From the NCBI GenBank assembly GCA_031286615.1, contig JAITUA010000013.1, positions 1 to 64,000 on the forward strand: a stretch of DNA of 64,000 nucleotides. The letters run 5' to 3'. The DNA comes from Chryseobacterium sp. GTDB lineage: Bacteria > Bacteroidota > Bacteroidia > Flavobacteriales > Weeksellaceae. The first letter of the stretch is position 1, and each line of letters starts with the position of its first letter. Below are positions 62,881 to 64,000 of this stretch, piece by piece. Below the pieces are notes generated by a model. That model was given only the letters and a program-made list of their open reading frames with translations. It had not been told where the DNA came from and did no database searches. Position numbers and translations under genes: made by a program.

Positions 62881-62910
62881 GAAGCCCGGAACTCTTCAGT
62901 TCCGGGCTTC
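62881..62910 (+). terminator. Terminator at the end of the dcw cluster
   Basis: GAAGCCCGGAACT (62881-62893) pairs perfectly over 13 bp with AGTTCCGGGCTTC (62898-62910), followed by ACTTTCTTT. It lies 106 nt past the yqeY-like stop. Confidence 0.75.
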
Positions 62911-62994
62911 ACTTTCTTTGGATATTAAAGTTTGTTAATCAGTTTGATTCTAAACTGGTAAAAAGAATTAAGATACTACCATATTTCATAGGGT

Positions 62995-63037
62995 ATTTAA
63001 GTGATTGATTGCTTGAGGGAAAGACTTAAATGTTTTT
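62995..63037 (+). other. Terminator-like hairpin in the gap before the bacilliredoxin gene
   Basis: ATTTAAGT (62995-63002) pairs with ACTTAAAT (63024-63031) across a 21-nt loop, then T6. It is downstream of the cluster terminator and upstream of the next promoter, with no gene between. It might end a small RNA starting in 62911-62990. The rest of the 459-bp gap holds nothing I can name. Confidence 0.35.
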
Positions 63038-63183
63038 TCATGGTCGTTTGTTTTTCAGAATCATTTCAAAATTAATAATAATTTTCTATTATTCCTAGTC
63101 TTAATTCACATTTTTTTGAATATTATTACAATATTAATATTTGATTAATTTTATATGACTAATCAATTGATAGTTTTTATATA

Positions 63184-63214
63184 TTGAACAAACGCAAAGA
63201 AATGCGTAACTTTG
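63184..63214 (+). promoter_or_regulatory. Promoter of the bacilliredoxin gene
   Basis: TTG at 63184-63186 as -33 core, 20 nt spacer, then TAACTTTG (63207-63214), a perfect -7 box. It ends 20 nt before the ATG at 63235. The frame upstream of that ATG overlaps the promoter and is not coding. Confidence 0.75.
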
Positions 63215-63234
63215 TACAGATAAAAACAAAATAT

Positions 63235-63645
63235 ATGTATCCAACAGATTTAGTAATGCCTATGAAGGCAGAGCTTACAGATAAAGGTTTCCAGGATTTA
63301 ACAACTCCAACTCAGGTAGAAGATGCGTTGAAGCAGTCAGGAACTACATTATTGGTAATTAACTCCGTATGTGGTTGTGCTGCAGGAGCTGCAAGACCAG
63401 GAGTTGTATACTCTTTGACTGGAGATAAGAAACCTGATCATTTAACAACTGTATTTGCAGGATTTGATACTGAGGCTGTAGCAGAAGCAAGAAAACACCT
63501 TGCTCCATTCCCTCCAAGTTCTCCATGTGTAGCACTTTTCAAAGATGGTGAATTGGTTCACATGTTAGAAAGACACCACATTGAAGGGAACCCTGCAGGT
63601 GCTATCGCAGCAAACCTTCAGGCTGCATATGACGAGTATTGCTAA
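63235..63645 (+). CDS. BrxA/BrxB-type bacilliredoxin
   Basis: A 136-residue protein of the YphP/YqiW family, starting MYPTDLVMPMKAEL. NSVCGCAAGAARPGV is the CGC active site with a Cys pair. Family members in Bacillus remove bacillithiol from proteins. Whether this organism makes bacillithiol cannot be seen here. PFPPSSPCVALFKDGELVHMLERHHIEG is the conserved end block. Confidence 0.9.
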   Translation: MYPTDLVMPMKAELTDKGFQDLTTPTQVEDALKQSGTTLLVINSVCGCAAGAARPGVVYSLTGDKKPDHLTTVFAGFDTEAVAEARKHLAPFPPSSPCVALFKDGELVHMLERHHIEGNPAGAIAANLQAAYDEYC

Positions 63646-63665
63646 GAAACAATAATCTACATATC

Positions 63666-63697
63666 AAACCGTTACATATTTTGTAACGGTTTTTTTA
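63666..63697 (+). terminator. Terminator of the bacilliredoxin gene
   Basis: AAACCGTTACA (63666-63676) pairs perfectly with TGTAACGGTTT (63682-63692) around a 5-nt loop, followed by more T. Confidence 0.85.
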
Positions 63698-63737
63698 TTT
63701 AATCTTGTAAAAAATTCTCAGAAAATTCAAATATCAT

Positions 63738-63745
63738 TATATTTG
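63738..63745 (+). promoter_or_regulatory. -7 promoter box for the GH3-family gene
   Basis: TATATTTG matches TAnnTTTG exactly and ends 5 nt before the ATG at 63751, so this transcript too would be nearly or fully leaderless. No -33 box is seen at the usual distance. Confidence 0.6.
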
Positions 63746-63750
63746 TTGGA

Positions 63751-64000
63751 ATGGCAACCAAAGCACTTTTCAATACCGTCGTCAACTGGTTCATCCGTCA
63801 AAGGATAGATCAGATACAGAATTTCATGGATCATCCCATTGAGACTCAGAAAGGTATACTCTTTTCTCAGCTGTTCCATGCAGAAGATACAGAATACGGT
63901 AAATTATACGGATTCAACTCTATATCAAGTTATCAGGATTTTAAAAACAAAGTTCCGATCGTTACCTACGAAGAAATGGAACCTTATATTGAAAAAGCAA
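63751..64000 (+). CDS. GH3-family protein, 5' part only
   Basis: The first 83 codons of a gene that runs off the window. MATKALFNTVVNWFIRQRIDQIQ ... PIETQKGILFSQLFHAEDTEYGKLYGFNSISSYQDFKNKVPIVTYEEMEPYIEKA is the N-terminus of the GH3 (auxin-responsive-like) acyl-adenylate family, with the typical KVPIVTYEEMEPYI block. Bacterial members presumably link acids to amino compounds through an adenylate; substrates are unknown. The ATP site lies beyond the end. Confidence 0.85.
   Translation, partial: MATKALFNTVVNWFIRQRIDQIQNFMDHPIETQKGILFSQLFHAEDTEYGKLYGFNSISSYQDFKNKVPIVTYEEMEPYIEKA

Noticed and set aside
63184-63234. Upstream extension of the bacilliredoxin gene from TTG 63184
   Set aside because: It contains the -33 TTG and the -7 box TAACTTTG; the family starts at MYPTDL.
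1-64000. CRISPR array, tRNA, rRNA, insertion sequence or prophage
   Set aside because: I found no regularly spaced repeats, no cloverleaf-like tRNA, no rRNA segment and no transposase or phage structural gene in the window.

Overview
The window looks like chromosomal DNA of a flavobacterium of the Chryseobacterium type (Bacteroidota, Weeksellaceae). This rests on the AT-rich base composition, the lack of Shine-Dalgarno sites, repeated -7 promoter boxes of the form TAnnTTTG, a SusC/SusD pair, TonB-dependent receptors ending in an aromatic residue, and several family types I know mainly from Bacteroidota. The genus call is inference; no 16S or marker search was possible.

Layout. 1-10.5 kb: a GC-rich structured intergenic element, a radical SAM protein, small conserved proteins, an AsmA-like envelope protein with a DUF2797 protein, a sugar-nucleotide epimerase, a DUF2795 protein and secA. 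10.5-20.9 kb: a one-way iron/siderophore uptake cluster of three TonB-dependent receptors, three PepSY-type membrane proteins and one tiny membrane protein, with terminator-like hairpins directly before two of the PepSY genes. 21-31.2 kb: ROK sugar kinase, msrA, a SusC/SusD pair, a secreted Ca-dependent PI-PLC-like enzyme and a secreted metallophosphoesterase.

31.3-42.8 kb is the most unusual part. A lipoprotein-type sensor kinase with TPR repeats and two paralogous NarL-like response regulators sit between a divergent one-TM protein and a tight ten-gene operon. That operon encodes DUF4177, YidD-like, YegP-like, a lone HSDR_N nuclease domain, a TerB-like/PH-like membrane protein, a Cys/Gly-rich SH3 lipoprotein, a DUF6804-like protein, a TerB-like protein, a four-TM coiled-coil protein and a vWA-like lipoprotein. 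Three promoters here (the divergent gene, the second regulator and the ten-gene operon) carry the same inverted repeat TTACG-N6-CGTAA (one copy has TTGCG), each 21 nt before the TA of the -7 box. I read this as one regulon: a two-component-controlled, envelope-associated system with TerB and vWA parts. A structured, pseudoknot-capable RNA and a 66-codon peptide gene with its own terminator precede the kinase.

42.8-62.8 kb: GNAT, engB and an alpha/beta hydrolase (reverse), then the complete division and cell-wall (dcw) cluster mraZ-rsmH-ftsL-ftsI-murE-mraY-murD-ftsW-murG-murC-ftsQ-ftsA-ftsZ and a yqeY-like gene. mraZ has clear MraZ boxes and a -7 box so close that its mRNA is probably leaderless. 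Two spacers of the cluster hold decayed selfish-type genes (a four-helix-bundle S23-like gene and a GIY-YIG gene), and other spacers carry short degenerate repeats. The window ends with a bacilliredoxin and the start of a GH3-family gene.
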